DNA of 63,255 nt from an uncultured Methylococcales bacterium (GTDB lineage Bacteria; Pseudomonadota; Gammaproteobacteria; Methylococcales; Methylomonadaceae), in NCBI GenBank assembly GCA_903902705.1, contig CAIUVX010000026.1, positions 1 through 63,255 of the forward strand, in the 5' to 3' direction. Of this stretch, positions 55,308 to 63,255 are shown piece after piece. The position numbers and the translations under genes were made by a program. Within the stretch, counting starts at the first letter, position 1, and each line of letters begins with the position of its first letter. The notes below the pieces were generated by a model. That model ran no database searches. It saw only the letters and a list, made by a program, of their open reading frames with translations, and had not been told where the DNA came from.

Positions 55308-56192
55308 ATGGATAAACTGGTTTGTTTAATTATATTAAATTGGAACGGTTTGGATGATACGATTGAGTGTATAGAATCATGTTTTAAACTCACATATTCC
55401 AATTTTTATATTCTTCTGGTTGATAATGCCTCAAGCGATGGCTCAGAATCTATACTTCGCGAACGCTATCCAGATATTAACTTTATCCAAACTGGTGAAA
55501 ATCTCGGATTTGCAGGCGGAAATAATGTAGGGATTAAGTTTGCACTTGAAAATGATGCAGATTATGTTTGGTTATTAAATAACGATACTGTAGTTGACTC
55601 AGAGGCGTTGTCTGAATTAGTTAAAGTTGCCGAAAAATCAGAAAGCAACGCAATAGTTGGATCAAAAATATATTTTTATAATGAGCCAAAAAAGATTTGG
55701 TTTGCTGGTGGCATTTGGCGGAAAAATAAATTGTTTGCTAGTCACTTTGGCGATGGTGAAGTTGATGTTGGTCAGTATGATAAAATTTGTGAAGTAGATT
55801 ATATTACTGGATGTAGTTTGCTAGTAAAATCAACCGTCATAAAAGAAATTGGTATGATGAATGAAAAATATTTTATGTATTGGGAAGATGTTGATTGGGG
55901 AGCAACAGTCCATAAAAAGGGATGGAAGAATATTCATGTACCCACTTCTTTTGTTTGGCATAAAATTAGCTCTTCCATGAAAAAACAAAGTCATAAACAG
56001 GTTTATTACTTCATTCGTGGATCTTTACTTTTTTTTCAAAAATATGCACCTGAACGACTTCCTTTGGTATTTATTGTAATCATTCGTGATATATTGTTTT
56101 CATTTAAAAAAGGTCAAAGAGATATAGCCAATTCTTATATTAAAGCGTTATTGGATTTTGTAACTGGTCATTTTGGCAAGTCTGGTAGTTAG
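55308..56192 (+). CDS. GT2 family glycosyltransferase
   Basis: This 294-residue GT-A enzyme has LIILNWNGLDDTIECI, LLVDNASSDGSE, NLGFAGGNNVGI, the metal-binding WLLNNDTVVD, and YFMYWEDVDWG. These match the rhamnosyltransferase-like branch of GT2. It lies after the GT9-like gene and probably adds one residue to the glycan on the cytoplasmic face. Confidence 0.9.
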   Translation: MDKLVCLIILNWNGLDDTIECIESCFKLTYSNFYILLVDNASSDGSESILRERYPDINFIQTGENLGFAGGNNVGIKFALENDADYVWLLNNDTVVDSEALSELVKVAEKSESNAIVGSKIYFYNEPKKIWFAGGIWRKNKLFASHFGDGEVDVGQYDKICEVDYITGCSLLVKSTVIKEIGMMNEKYFMYWEDVDWGATVHKKGWKNIHVPTSFVWHKISSSMKKQSHKQVYYFIRGSLLFFQKYAPERLPLVFIVIIRDILFSFKKGQRDIANSYIKALLDFVTGHFGKSGS

Positions 56193-56288
56193 TTTATTGC
56201 TTAAAATAAAGTCGACGGTATTTATTAATGCTAACTAGGTCAATAATGAAAAGTTTTTTTGAATGAACATCATAAGCAGAGCGAATCT

Positions 56289-57380
56289 ATGAAAATAGCC
56301 TTTGACTCACAGATATTTACGTTGCAAGAATATGGTGGTATTTCTCGTTATATTTGTAGCCTTGCGACACATTTAACAGATCTAGAAGGGATAGAAGCTA
56401 ATATTATCGCGCCATTCTATATTAATGCGTATCTTGAAAATCTACCCAAGGGCATAGTATCAGGGATCAAAATACCAAAGATACCTAAAACAGGGAGAGC
56501 TTTTCATCAGAGTAGCTTATGGTTAGCCCGACGTGCTATCTCAAAACTCGCACCACAGATTGTGCATGAAACTTACTTCACGGAACATTCTGTCGCACCC
56601 AAAGGCGTGCGTACTGTGGTAACTGTTTACGATATGATTCATGAGTTATTTCCCGAAGCGTTTTCTAAGCAGGATAAAACCTCAGTACAAAAGCGTATAG
56701 CAACACAAAGGGCAGATCACGTTATTTGTATTTCTGAAAGCACTCGAAAAGATTTGTTGGAGCTTTTTGATTTACCAGAAGACAAAGTGTCAGTTGTTTA
56801 CCTTGGCTTTGATAACTTGATTCCAGAAATTTCAGAAACGCATAAAATCAAACCTTATCTGTTGTATGTCGGGCAACGTGGCGGCTATAAAAACTTTGAC
56901 GGTTTTTTACGCGCTTATGCGAGTTCATTGTGGTTGCGTGATAATTTTGATGTGCTGTGTTTTGGGGGCGGTGCGTTTTTAAGTGCTGAAAAAAAGCTGT
57001 TTGCTGATTTAATACTGTCTGAAAATGCGATAACACAGATAAATGGCAGTGATAGTAAACTCGCTGATTGTTATCGCGGCGCAGCATTGTTTGTTTATCC
57101 GTCGCTTTATGAAGGCTTTGGTATTCCACCATTAGAGGCAATGTCTCTGGGTTGCCCCGTTGCTTGTAGTAATAATAGTTCCATTCCAGAAGTGGTTGCT
57201 GAGGCAGGCGAATATTTTGATCCTAACGATATTGATTCTATGCGTATCGCGATGGAGCGAGTATTAAATTCACCCGCAAGACGCGCTGAACTAATTGACT
57301 TTGGAGTTGTGCGTCGCGCTCAATTTTCATGGCAGCATTGTGCCGAGGAAACACTGGCTATTTATAGGAATTTAAGGTGA
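56289..57380 (+). CDS. GT4 family glycosyltransferase
   Basis: This 363-residue GT-B enzyme begins KIAFDSQIFTLQEYGGISRYI and has the donor-side segment LYVGQRGGYKNFDGFL, then LFVYPSLYEGFGIPPLEAMSLGCPVACSN, the GT4 E-x7-E signature region. It resembles mannosyltransferases of O-antigen loci (WbdB/WbdC-like), but the sugar is not certain. ATG at 56289 is chosen over the TTG at 56259, since the family begins at KIAFD. Its stop overlaps the next GTG start. Confidence 0.9.
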   Translation: MKIAFDSQIFTLQEYGGISRYICSLATHLTDLEGIEANIIAPFYINAYLENLPKGIVSGIKIPKIPKTGRAFHQSSLWLARRAISKLAPQIVHETYFTEHSVAPKGVRTVVTVYDMIHELFPEAFSKQDKTSVQKRIATQRADHVICISESTRKDLLELFDLPEDKVSVVYLGFDNLIPEISETHKIKPYLLYVGQRGGYKNFDGFLRAYASSLWLRDNFDVLCFGGGAFLSAEKKLFADLILSENAITQINGSDSKLADCYRGAALFVYPSLYEGFGIPPLEAMSLGCPVACSNNSSIPEVVAEAGEYFDPNDIDSMRIAMERVLNSPARRAELIDFGVVRRAQFSWQHCAEETLAIYRNLR

Positions 57381-58324
57381 AAAAAGCGTTGATTTGTGGC
57401 GTGAGTGGACAAGATGGCAGTTACCTTGCGCAGTTGTTGCTGAATAAAGGCTATGAGGTATGGGGGACATCCAGAGATGCACAGGTTGCTAACTTCGGCA
57501 ATTTAACTTCGCTAGGCATTAAACATCGAGTAACATTGCTGTCGATGGCTCCCAATGATTTTCGTAGCGTATTGACTGCACTTAGCCATAGTGAAGCTGA
57601 TGAAATTTATTATCTTGCGGGGCAAAGCTCTGTCGGCTTGTCCTTTGATCAACCTGCTGAAACCTTGGAAAGCATTACGCTTGGCGCATTGAATATGCTA
57701 GAAGCGATTCGTTTTATGAAAAAGCCGATTAAATTTTATCATGCAAGCTCCAGTGAATGTTTTGGCGATCATAGACAAATTGCCACTGAAGAAACCCCTT
57801 TTCGTCCCTGTAGTCCTTATGGCGTTGCTAAATCATCGGCACACTGGTTGGTTGTGAATTATCGTCTGGCTTATGGTTTATTCGCCTGTAACGGCATTTT
57901 GTTCAATCATGAATCACCGCTACGCCCTGAGCGGTTTGTGACCCAAAAAATTATCTCGGCAGCGTGTCGAATTGCACAGGGTTCTCTGGAAAAGCTGACG
58001 TTGGGGCGACTTGATATTGTTCGCGATTGGGGCTTTGCACCTGAATATGTGGAAGCAATGTGGCGGATGATGCAGCAAGAGGTGGCAGATGATTATATTA
58101 TTGCCACAGGCGAAGCCAATTCGCTGCAAGACTTTGTGGCAGAAGCTTTTTCAGTCGTTGGTTTGGATTGGCGTGACTGTGTGAATAGTGATCCTGCACT
58201 GTTTCGTCCGACTGACTTAGCGAGAAGCCAAGGCTGTGCTGATAAAGCCCTGCATCAATTAGGCTGGCAAGCAACCTTTAAGATGCGTGAAATTGTCCGT
58301 AACATGATAAGCTTTTATCAATAA
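57377..58324 (+). CDS. Second GDP-mannose 4,6-dehydratase-like protein
   Basis: This 315-residue SDR has [29 protein letters not shown] with Ser and Glu, and SPYGVAKSSAHWLV with Tyr and Lys, so the Gmd catalytic set is intact. It also has NHESPLRPERFVTQKI. It is about 50 residues shorter than the gmd at 45403 and clearly diverged. It may feed GDP-4-keto-6-deoxymannose to a separate branch such as GDP-D-rhamnose. GTG start, overlapping the GT4 gene by 4 bases. Confidence 0.87.
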   Translation: MKKALICGVSGQDGSYLAQLLLNKGYEVWGTSRDAQVANFGNLTSLGIKHRVTLLSMAPNDFRSVLTALSHSEADEIYYLAGQSSVGLSFDQPAETLESITLGALNMLEAIRFMKKPIKFYHASSSECFGDHRQIATEETPFRPCSPYGVAKSSAHWLVVNYRLAYGLFACNGILFNHESPLRPERFVTQKIISAACRIAQGSLEKLTLGRLDIVRDWGFAPEYVEAMWRMMQQEVADDYIIATGEANSLQDFVAEAFSVVGLDWRDCVNSDPALFRPTDLARSQGCADKALHQLGWQATFKMREIVRNMISFYQ

Positions 58325-58333
58325 ATTAGGGGT

Positions 58334-58368
58334 GCAAGCTCTGCTTGCAAAATCAGGCAAAGCCTGAT
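58334..58368. repeat. Two adjacent small hairpins after the second gmd-like gene
   Basis: gcaagc-tct-gcttgc (58334-58348) is followed directly by atcaggc-aaa-gcctgat (58352-58368). Two tandem hairpins of this kind look like a small dispersed repeat and could also attenuate transcription between the gmd-like gene and the following GT2 gene. Confidence 0.65.
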
Positions 58369-58431
58369 CTCCTCTATACAGTAATACCATCTGACTTTTT
58401 GCTAAGAATTTAGTTTTCGAGATAATTTATA

Positions 58432-59349
58432 ATGACAGAGGAAAATAAAGCTATTTTTTCATTAAATGATGAATATGCAACTACGCGTAGAGTTACCTGT
58501 CTGCCGCCTATCATTATCAATCACCCCGAAGATAAAATTCAGACTCAATTATTTTTACCTGTTACCAATACAATAAAGAGTGAAGGTGGACTACGCACAA
58601 AGGGGTATTTTAAAGAAAATTCAATAGATAATCCTTTAATTACAGTTATTACTGTTGTATTTAACGGTGAAAGCCATTTAGAAAAAACTATTTTAAGTGT
58701 GATAACGCAATCCTATGATAATGTTGAATATATTATTATAGATGGCGGATCTACAGATAATAGCATTAATATTATTAGTCAATACGAAAATCAAATTGAT
58801 TATTGGATTAGTGAGAATGACAGTGGAATTTATGATGCAATGAATAAAGGCGTTAAATTTTCTAATCAGTTGTCATACCTGTATTTTTTAAATTCAGGTG
58901 ATTATGTATTTAATTCAGACGTTTTTGCAAGATTATCAAAACTATTTGATGGGAAAAATATAGTATTTGGAAAAATACAGTACGATACAGGGGAAATTGT
59001 TAAATCTAGTTTGTCTGTTAATAGATATTTACATAATACCATACATCATCAAAGTATATTTTATCCAAGCCAAATTATAAGGCATATTGGTTTTGATTGT
59101 TCATACAGAATTATGGCTGATTATAAATTAAATATACAAATTTATAATACTCATAAATATCGATATATAAGTGACTGTTCCATAATAGCATTATGTACTG
59201 AAAATGGTTTAAGTAGAAGTAATTTTAATTTAGCAAAAAGTGAAATAAATAAGGTTAAATATCAAATGTTTGGTGAATTTTTTGGGTGGATTTTAGCAAT
59301 AATCTTCAATATTAAATTCTTTATATGGAAATTTGTTAAAAACAAATGA
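58432..59349 (+). CDS. GT2 family glycosyltransferase (WcaA/WcaE-like)
   Basis: This 305-residue protein has a roughly 65-residue N-terminal extension of no recognised type, then a GT2 domain: ITVVFNGESHLEKTILSV, IIDGGSTDNSINII, WISENDSGIYDAMNKGV, and YFLNSGDYV with the metal-binding Asp. The SENDSGIYDAMNKG segment is typical of the colanic-acid-like GT2 branch. The coding sequence is strongly AT-rich, unlike the genes before it, which suggests separate acquisition. It overlaps the next gene by 4 bases. Confidence 0.88.
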   Translation: MTEENKAIFSLNDEYATTRRVTCLPPIIINHPEDKIQTQLFLPVTNTIKSEGGLRTKGYFKENSIDNPLITVITVVFNGESHLEKTILSVITQSYDNVEYIIIDGGSTDNSINIISQYENQIDYWISENDSGIYDAMNKGVKFSNQLSYLYFLNSGDYVFNSDVFARLSKLFDGKNIVFGKIQYDTGEIVKSSLSVNRYLHNTIHHQSIFYPSQIIRHIGFDCSYRIMADYKLNIQIYNTHKYRYISDCSIIALCTENGLSRSNFNLAKSEINKVKYQMFGEFFGWILAIIFNIKFFIWKFVKNK

Positions 59350-60074
59350 AAATTTCAGTTTGTATGGCTGTTTTCAATGGTGAAAGCTATTTGTTAGCGC
59401 AAATAGAATCCATTTTAGTACAGTTAGGAGCTACTGATGAACTAGTAATTATTGATGACGCATCGCAAGATAACTCTTTAGAATTATTAAAAAACATTAA
59501 TGATTCTAGGATACATATATACCATAATACTTGTAACTTAGGCATATTGGCATCTTTTGAGAAAGCGTTACGGCTAGCTCAGGGTGATATTTTATTTTTA
59601 AGTGATCAAGATGATATTTGGCTTGCTGGAAAGGTAAAAAAAATTATTGATGTTTTTTTATTGGATTTTAATACAACGCTAGTTGTTAGCGATGCCCGAA
59701 TCATAGATGCGTTCGGGCATACAGTTGCAGAGTCTTTTTTTGCACAACGGCACAAGGAATTTACCAAAGGGGTTTTAACTAATTTAATTAGTAATAAATA
59801 TCTCGGTTGTACATTGGCTTTTCGCCAGTCTATGTTGAAATATTTTTTACCCATTCCAAGTGATGTGCCGATGCACGATATGTGGTTTGGCATACTCAAT
59901 GATATATGCGGCTCTACATATTATATTAACGAACCACTTATTGCTTATCGTCGCCATATTAATAATGTAAGTCCAGTAATAGGTGCTTCTTTTACACAAC
60001 AATTTATTTGGCGTTGGCATTTAGTGAAGAATCTATTCTTACGCATATTGTCTTATCGATTTTCTAAATTATGA
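59346..60074 (+). CDS. GT2 family glycosyltransferase (SDQDD type)
   Basis: This 242-residue GT-A enzyme has SVCMAVFNGESYLLAQIESI, IIDDASQDNSLELL, and the metal-binding LFLSDQDDIWLAGKV. The SDQDDIW motif is frequent in rhamnosyl- and galactosyltransferases of O-antigen loci. It overlaps both neighbours by 4 bases, so 58432-60859 is one coupled block. Confidence 0.9.
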   Translation: MKISVCMAVFNGESYLLAQIESILVQLGATDELVIIDDASQDNSLELLKNINDSRIHIYHNTCNLGILASFEKALRLAQGDILFLSDQDDIWLAGKVKKIIDVFLLDFNTTLVVSDARIIDAFGHTVAESFFAQRHKEFTKGVLTNLISNKYLGCTLAFRQSMLKYFLPIPSDVPMHDMWFGILNDICGSTYYINEPLIAYRRHINNVSPVIGASFTQQFIWRWHLVKNLFLRILSYRFSKL

Positions 60075-60859
60075 AGGATATTTCTATTTCTGTGGTTAGT
60101 CATGGGCAGATGAATTTAGTCGACCTGTTATTGCATGATTTGACCCAATATTGCGATGCTTTGCCATTTGAGGTGATTCTTACCCTCAATTTGGATGAGC
60201 CACTAGCCTTTGTGGTTGATGAATTCTCTTTTCCACTAAAAATTATTCGTAACCCCAAACCACTAGGTTTTGCGGCTAATCATAATCAGGCTTTCGCTCA
60301 AACAACAGGTAGGTTTTTTTGTGTGATAAATCCTGATATTCGCTTGATTGGTAATCCTTTCCCCATTTTGCAGGCTTGTTTGCATGATACGGCTGTCGGT
60401 GCAGTTGCGCCGCTGATTTTAAATGAACAAGGTGAGATGGAAGACAGTGCGCGTCGCTTTCCAACGCCACTAATCATTCTCCGCAAATTTTTCGGTCTTC
60501 GTAAAAATGGCGATTATGAGATAAATGATCAACCGCTGTTTCCTGATTGGGTGGGCGGTATGTTTATGTTATTTACCCGCGAGCTATTTACCGCGATTGG
60601 TGGCTTTGATGATCGCTACTTTTTGTATTACGAAGATGTGGATCTTTGCGCTCGTCTGACTTTGCGCGGTTATAAAATTTGTTTATCGCCTAAAAGCAAA
60701 GTGATACATCAAGCACAACGCACCAGTCATCGTAATTTAAAGTATTTTAAATGGCATGTTGTCAGCATGATACGATTTTTCTTGTCACAGCCTTTTAGAA
60801 TCATCATGAGTAATAGGCTCGCTAAATACATACAAAACTGTCAGGCTTTTAAAGTTTGA
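60071..60859 (+). CDS. GT2 family glycosyltransferase (rhamnosyltransferase-like)
   Basis: This 262-residue protein has SVVSHGQMNLVDLLLHDL, PLGFAANHNQAF, FFCVINPDIRLIGN, and YFLYYEDVDLCARLTLRGY, the pattern of GT2 rhamnosyltransferases such as WbbL. It is coupled to the preceding gene by an ATGA overlap. Its TGA stop shares bases with a possible tiny ORF beginning at 60859. Confidence 0.9.
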   Translation: MKDISISVVSHGQMNLVDLLLHDLTQYCDALPFEVILTLNLDEPLAFVVDEFSFPLKIIRNPKPLGFAANHNQAFAQTTGRFFCVINPDIRLIGNPFPILQACLHDTAVGAVAPLILNEQGEMEDSARRFPTPLIILRKFFGLRKNGDYEINDQPLFPDWVGGMFMLFTRELFTAIGGFDDRYFLYYEDVDLCARLTLRGYKICLSPKSKVIHQAQRTSHRNLKYFKWHVVSMIRFFLSQPFRIIMSNRLAKYIQNCQAFKV

Positions 60860-60896
60860 TGGAGGTTAAAATGATCAAAATAGGGAGGCAACACCC

Positions 60897-61010
60897 ATGA
60901 CTTTTAAAGTGATTGAATCTAATCATGTCATTGTTGTACTAATCTTTACTTACAACAACAGTTGTATGCAAACATTTTTTTTTAAAACTAAACAACGATG
61001 TGATAAATAA
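60897..61010 (+). CDS. Possible tiny ORF or truncated GT2 start
   Basis: A 37-codon frame with a strong ribosome site (GGGAGG, 8 bases upstream) encodes a peptide with IVVLIFTYNNSCMQT, which looks like the first strand and loop of a GT2 enzyme (compare VVLVTYN in the next gene). Its TAA overlaps the next ATG (TAATG). It may be a remnant of a deleted glycosyltransferase or a leader that couples translation. Confidence 0.35.
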   Translation: MTFKVIESNHVIVVLIFTYNNSCMQTFFFKTKQRCDK

Positions 61011-61930
61011 TGTTAACTCAAGATTATTACAATAATATCTCTGTAGTATTAGTTACTTATAATCCTAACAAAGATGCACTTCAAGTGGTAATTCAAGCAG
61101 TTTCAGACCAAGTATCTAATGTTTTTATTGTAGATAATGGCTCATCAAATTTTTCACCTGACTGGTTTGATAAATTTGAAGGTTGTCAAATAAGTGAAAA
61201 ATTGCATGTACTACCACAAGAAAAAAACTTAGGTATTGCAGCCGCTCAAAATATTGGTATCAAACATGCAATGAAGTTGGAAGCTGATTTTGTTTTGCTG
61301 TTAGATCAAGACAGCGTTCCAGATTCCAATATGGTTGAAGAGTTAATTTCAGTTATGCATCAAAAAAGTAGCGAAGGATATAAAATTGCTGCAGTAGGAG
61401 CTCACTATGTCGATGAGCGAAATACGGATCGGTCGTCGTTTTCAAGATTATCAGGAATACTTTTGATCAAAGAAAGTTGTACATTTAACGGAATAGTTCC
61501 TACCGACTTTGTTATTTCATCAGGATCGCTGATATCCTTAAAAACTTTTCATAGTGTAGGCTATATGAATGAAGCATTATTTATTGATCAAGTCGATATT
61601 GAATGGGGGTTACGCGCAAAATCACTTGGTTATCGGTCGTTTGGTGCTTGCAATGCTGTTATGGCTCATTCGCTGGGAGAGGATCCACTTGTTTTTCTTG
61701 GTCGGAAATTTTTAAATCATAATCCATTGCGACACTATTATATTTTTCGCAATGCAGTTTGGTTGATTTCTAAAAAATATGTTTCGATTGGTTGGAAATT
61801 GCGTTTTACGATGGTGATTCTGATTAGGTATCTCTTATATCCCTTGTGGGTGACACCTCGTTTTACATATCTCAAAATGATGACTCTTGGAATATGGCAC
61901 GGACTTATTGGCAGAATGGGTAAACTATAA
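61010..61930 (+). CDS. GT2 family glycosyltransferase (RfbN/TIGR01556-like rhamnosyltransferase)
   Basis: This 306-residue protein has SVVLVTYNPNKDALQVV, VFIVDNGSSNFSPD, EKNLGIAAAQNIGI, the metal site LLLDQDSVPD, and FIDQVDIEWGLRAKSLGY. These match the rhamnosyltransferase branch with DQDS motifs. It is the last gene of the polysaccharide locus; broken insertion sequences begin about 100 bases downstream. Confidence 0.9.
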   Translation: MLTQDYYNNISVVLVTYNPNKDALQVVIQAVSDQVSNVFIVDNGSSNFSPDWFDKFEGCQISEKLHVLPQEKNLGIAAAQNIGIKHAMKLEADFVLLLDQDSVPDSNMVEELISVMHQKSSEGYKIAAVGAHYVDERNTDRSSFSRLSGILLIKESCTFNGIVPTDFVISSGSLISLKTFHSVGYMNEALFIDQVDIEWGLRAKSLGYRSFGACNAVMAHSLGEDPLVFLGRKFLNHNPLRHYYIFRNAVWLISKKYVSIGWKLRFTMVILIRYLLYPLWVTPRFTYLKMMTLGIWHGLIGRMGKL

Positions 61931-62034
61931 CTCACGGTTCGCTTAATTCTGTATCCCCCTGTTATTAGCACAGATGGATAAAATGAATATAGCAGCCCTA
62001 CTAGATAAGCAACTTCACAAACCATATTAAATAG

Positions 62035-62265
62035 CAAGGGCTCAGTTTAGGGCAAATTGTTGTTGTCTGGATAGCCTATATTCTGAGCGAAGGCGATCAT
62101 CGGTTGAATTCGGTGCAAGGCTGGGTGGCAGGATTGTTGATGACATTAACCATTTGTTTGAAAGCCGAAGGGCTACGCGAGTTGGATTTTAGTGACGACA
62201 GGTTAGCAATAGTGTTTAACTGGCTCAGACAAGATGAGAGCTGGGATGCCTACGAATCAGCAGGG
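62035..62265 (+). mobile_element. Fragment of an IS1634-like transposase N-terminus (DUF4277)
   Basis: An open stretch without its own start encodes LGQIVVVWIAYILSEGDHR, NSVQGWVAGLLMTLTICL, and LDFSDDRLAIVFNWL, the pattern of the DUF4277 N-terminal domain of IS1634/IS4-like transposases. It stops short near 62265, where the ISAs1 fragment of opposite strand begins. Clearly a remnant. Confidence 0.65.
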
Positions 62266-62645
62266 CAATCGAGCTGTGTTAAGCCGAGAATGTGCAATAA
62301 ATAGTTATTATCCCATCCAGCCTTTAATTGTTTGATTTTGACACCGACTTTGGCAGTTTTTTCGGCTTTGATTAAATTCAGAGCAATATGCCTAATAACA
62401 GCGAGGTTGGCGGCACTATGTCCGTTGCGGGTTCGATTACCGTCTTCATCAAAGGCTATATCAAGAACCCAGTGCAGATTGTTTTCAATCGCCCAATGTG
62501 CGCGTACTACACGCGCTGGTCGTTGCGGATCATTGGCATCAAGACCGCTGATGTTGAACGTGTTTTTCACTCACTTTGTCGCCGATTTCTCGTTTAGCGG
62601 TGACGGCGATAATGCTTTGTAAGCCTTGCCAATCATGGCGTACAG
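62250..62645 (-). mobile_element. ISAs1-family transposase C-terminal fragment, frameshifted
   Basis: On the minus strand WQGLQSIIAVTAKREIG (near 62640-62585) is followed, after a frameshift at about 62560, by NTFNISGLDANDPQRPARVV, RAHWAIENNLHWVLDIAF, and HSAANLAVIRHIALNLI. These are the conserved C-terminal motifs of ISAs1 (DDE_Tnp_ISAS1) transposases, including the Glu of IENNLHW. The N-terminal half is missing and is replaced by IS3 orfA sequence. Confidence 0.8.
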
Positions 62646-62961
62646 ACGATCGGGGTCGTGACTGGCTTAGGTCTACGTTTCCCCTCAAACAGGCTGCCCA
62701 CATTGTCCAGTAGTTCCTTTTTCCATTGGCTTACTTGCGTTGGATGAACTCCATGCTCCTAGGCTATAGCTAAGGCAAGATAAAGTGATTAGAAAATCTT
62801 GAAAACTACCGTATTTATTAGCTTTGTGGTCGTTGAAATATAATCAATTTATAGTGCGTCAGCTATATATCATTGATGGTCTTGATGCCCTTGACCGCAT
62901 CTAAGGAAACTTTTGCCTTTTCTGTACTGGTAAAAATCTTACGTTTACTCTCGCTCATTGT
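62645..62961 (-). mobile_element. IS3-family orfA remnant, interrupted
   Basis: The minus strand begins with MSESKRKIFTSTEKAKVSLD and AVKGIKTIND (from 62961), typical of the IS3 orfA N-terminus, then loses frame in an AT-rich stretch around 62770-62870. It resumes with HGVHPTQVSQWKKELLDN and the orfA-like helix end near 62760-62690. No orfB follows. The element is dead. Confidence 0.7.
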
Positions 62962-63092
62962 TAAACCCTTTTTCATGACAGGCTATAGCTTAAACTATTG
63001 TCCTGATTTCGGGGGGGGCACTATAGTGCAGATTCGCATTTTGGCTTTGCTAGGATTTTCGTCCTGTTATAGTAAAAGCAGTATAAAACGAT

Positions 63093-63255
63093 CTAAAAGA
63101 GCTGAGTAAACAGCTCGTCAATAGAACATTTTTTTTGCCTCCGAAGAGCGTTAGCTTGCGCCCACTTGTGTTCAATAGGGTTCAGATCAGGCGAGTAAGG
63201 GGGTAGAAACTCCAGCAGATGCCCCTGTTGTTCGATGAGATGCTGGAAGTCAGCA
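63093..63255 (-). mobile_element. IS630-family transposase C-terminus (continues beyond window)
   Basis: The minus strand encodes LLEFLPPYSPDLNPIEHKWAQ, the DDE_3 signature with the catalytic Glu of IS630 transposases, then ALRRQKKCSIDELF and a TAG stop at 63093-63095. The rest lies beyond the window edge, so intactness is unknown. Confidence 0.85.

Overview
This window looks like a piece of a low-GC gammaproteobacterial chromosome, most likely a methanotroph or methylotroph of the Methylococcales type. The clearest metabolic marker is a formyltransferase/hydrolase complex subunit A gene (fhcA, 33424-35082, minus), which belongs to the tetrahydromethanopterin-linked C1 pathway. The synteny of ygfB-pepP-ubiH, zapA-6S RNA and mla-murA-hisG-hisD is typically gammaproteobacterial. 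I saw no tRNA, rRNA or CRISPR array. Product names rest on reading motifs by eye; no database search was run.

Layout. (1) 1-1744: the tail of an IS110-type transposase, then a two-gene OLD-like ATPase plus TOPRIM pair that looks like a defence module. (2) 1747-10073: mlaE, mlaD, mlaB, murA, hisG and hisD in one direction, then a 2.3 kb accessory island (hicA-hicB, a small secreted protein, a P-loop protein, hicB-hicA) lying between hisD and hisC. mlaF and mlaC are not where they would be expected. (3) 10277-31000: housekeeping genes (ygfB-pepP-ubiH, zapB-like, zapA, 6S RNA, topB, a Do-type protease, rsmE, thiO, pip), an HMW1C-type N-glycosyltransferase, a bacteriohemerythrin, an outer-membrane protein, a frameshifted DUF4347/Calx-beta pseudogene and a NarL-type two-component system. 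(4) 31112-40733: cstA-ybdD, an isolated fhcA, an unrecognised membrane/secreted gene pair, a cupin, a DUF1289 protein, an orphan dhaL and a PLP enzyme, separated by long repeat-rich gaps. (5) 40866-61930: a 21 kb surface-polysaccharide locus exported by a Wzm/Wzt ABC transporter. (6) 61931-63255: a pile-up of broken insertion sequences (IS1634/DUF4277-like, ISAs1, IS3 orfA, IS630).

How the genes work together. The polysaccharide locus holds a CDP-hexose branch (a cytidylyltransferase joined to the tail of a CDP-glucose dehydratase, a 3,5-epimerase, a C-methyltransferase and a ketoreductase), a GDP-deoxymannose/fucose branch (two Gmd-type dehydratases, Fcl and an SDR with an altered active site), at least seven glycosyltransferases, several methyltransferases and a Wzt with a C-terminal extension. 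It therefore reads as synthesis, possible end-capping and ABC export of an O-antigen-like glycan rich in deoxy and methylated sugars.

The most unusual signals are: a 34-bp perfect palindrome that occurs as an intergenic repeat elsewhere in the window but here sits in frame inside a sugar-reductase gene; the cytidylyltransferase/dehydratase chimera; the ATPase/TOPRIM pair directly abutting mlaE; and the double HicAB island in the his operon. Several families of palindromic or composite repeats are scattered through the intergenic DNA.
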